This document shows positions 63,323 through 64,000 of a stretch of DNA of 64,000 nucleotides, one piece after another. The DNA lies in the NCBI RefSeq assembly GCF_009730915.1, contig NC_052489.1, forward strand, positions 3,747,622 through 3,811,621, given 5' to 3'. A program made the position numbers and the translations under genes. How positions within the stretch are numbered: position 1 is the first letter of the stretch; each line of letters starts with the position of its first letter. Below the pieces are notes generated by a model that ran no database searches, was not told where the DNA came from, and saw only the letters and a list, made by a program, of their open reading frames with translations. Origin of the DNA: Dioscorea cayenensis subsp. rotundata (taxonomy: Eukaryota; Streptophyta; Magnoliopsida; Dioscoreales; Dioscoreaceae).

Positions 63323-64000
63323 TTCTCTAAAATCCCTAATTTCACGTTCTTTGGTCCAATTCTTTATGTTTTATCTTGAATTTCTTCATGAATCGGTTCC
63401 CGTAAGTGTTCCAATTCTGTAGGATTTGTTTCTCAATTTGATGGATTTTTGTGTGCTTGTGATTACCTTTCCATGTGTTTCTGAGACTTTTTTTTGGGGA
63501 ATCAAATCAATATGTTTGATGTATTGTTTAGAGCAAAGGATGGAGCTTGATGTCTTTTAATTCTGGATTTTGTTTGTAATTGGATTTAATTGGGCGAGTG
63601 GAACTATGGGATGAAATCTTTTTGGAATTCAGGGTGGATAAGATTGTGTAGGATCAAATTAACTTCAATTTGCATCCAATCTAAGTCTCCAAATTGGTGA
63701 TTTGCTTTAATATTAGGTTGATATTATGTTTTTCTCGCTTCCTTTATTTCTTCCAATTTGATATGCCATGTTTCCTTCTAATTAGAAATCAATCTTGTCT
63801 TGTGGCTACCTGAACTGAACTTGTTTCTGCTAAAATCGGCATTTTTTTACTTTGCTTTTGAAATAACTGTTGTTCGACATCTTAAATGCTGCAGTCTTTC
63901 TTGAATATTGTTTACTTTGAACTTGTACCCTAAATCCATTTTGGGATTGGGCTTCTGAAAATTTCTTTATCCATGATCTCCCTAGTACTGTGGATGGCGG
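63323..64000 (+). other. Probable first intron of the right-edge gene
   Basis: T-rich sequence following the leader donor, with candidate acceptors (for example TGCTGCAG at 63888-63895) but no open frame that can be tied to a family. Whether a coding exon begins before 64000 cannot be told. Confidence 0.4.

Noticed and set aside
1..64000. CRISPR arrays, bacterial operons, riboswitches or phage-type systems
   Set aside because: All genes are spliced plant nuclear genes and repeats are transposons or microsatellites; nothing prokaryotic was seen.

Overview
The window is nuclear DNA of a flowering plant. Genes carry many GT-AG introns, intergenic DNA is AT-rich and full of (TA)n, (TAA)n, (GT)n and (AC)n microsatellites, and the protein families are plant ones (R2R3-MYB, IRE-type AGC kinase, U-box/ARM E3 ligase, CYP735A, plant universal stress protein). 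GC-rich first exons in the kinase and U-box genes on an AT-rich background would fit a non-grass monocot such as a yam, but this is only a guess; no species marker was seen.

Layout. 0.9-2.2 kb (+): an R2R3-MYB gene. 2.2-9.2 kb: intergenic DNA with two non-autonomous DNA transposons (a Tourist-like element at 3.68-4.50 kb and a clean hAT element with 8-bp target duplications at 6.50-7.04 kb). 9.26-21.7 kb (-): a 17-exon IREH1-type kinase gene, reconstructed exon by exon to 1,299 aa. 22.9-25.6 kb (-): the RNA polymerase I subunit RPA12, 5 exons. 26.65-29.7 kb (-): a U-box/ARM E3 ligase of the PUB10/11 type, 4 exons. 30.0-36.6 kb: repeat-rich DNA (three related LTR-like repeats, Stowaway-like ends, another hAT element with perfect 8-bp target duplications, telomere-like degenerate repeats). 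36.7-39.85 kb (+): a CYP735A-type cytochrome P450 (cytokinin trans-hydroxylase family), 5 exons. 40.5-42.9 kb (-): a dead hAT transposase gene. 44.1-45.85 kb: a GC-rich island, a MITE and a probable tRNA-derived SINE. 46.04-46.91 kb (-): a universal stress protein gene with a one-base frameshift near its N terminus. 48.1-48.4 kb: a nearly perfect ~310-bp foldback. 48.85-54.84 kb (-): a decayed L1-type LINE. 55.2-63.2 kb: non-coding repeat-derived DNA, including a 1.55-kb inverted-repeat transposon that may carry captured sequence. 63.2 kb to the end (+): the promoter, untranslated first exon and first intron of a gene that continues off the right edge.

The genes are ordinary single-copy plant genes with no operon-like relation. 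IREH1, RPA12 and PUB lie head-to-tail on the minus strand, but nothing suggests shared function. CYP735A (cytokinin side-chain hydroxylation) and IREH1 (root-hair/growth kinase) are growth-related, but their neighbourhood looks coincidental. I did not find a convincing new biological system. The items most worth checking are the long foldback, the frameshifted stress-protein gene, the weak repeat-embedded splice donor and coding minisatellite of the MYB gene, and the sequence carried inside the 56.6-58.1 kb element.
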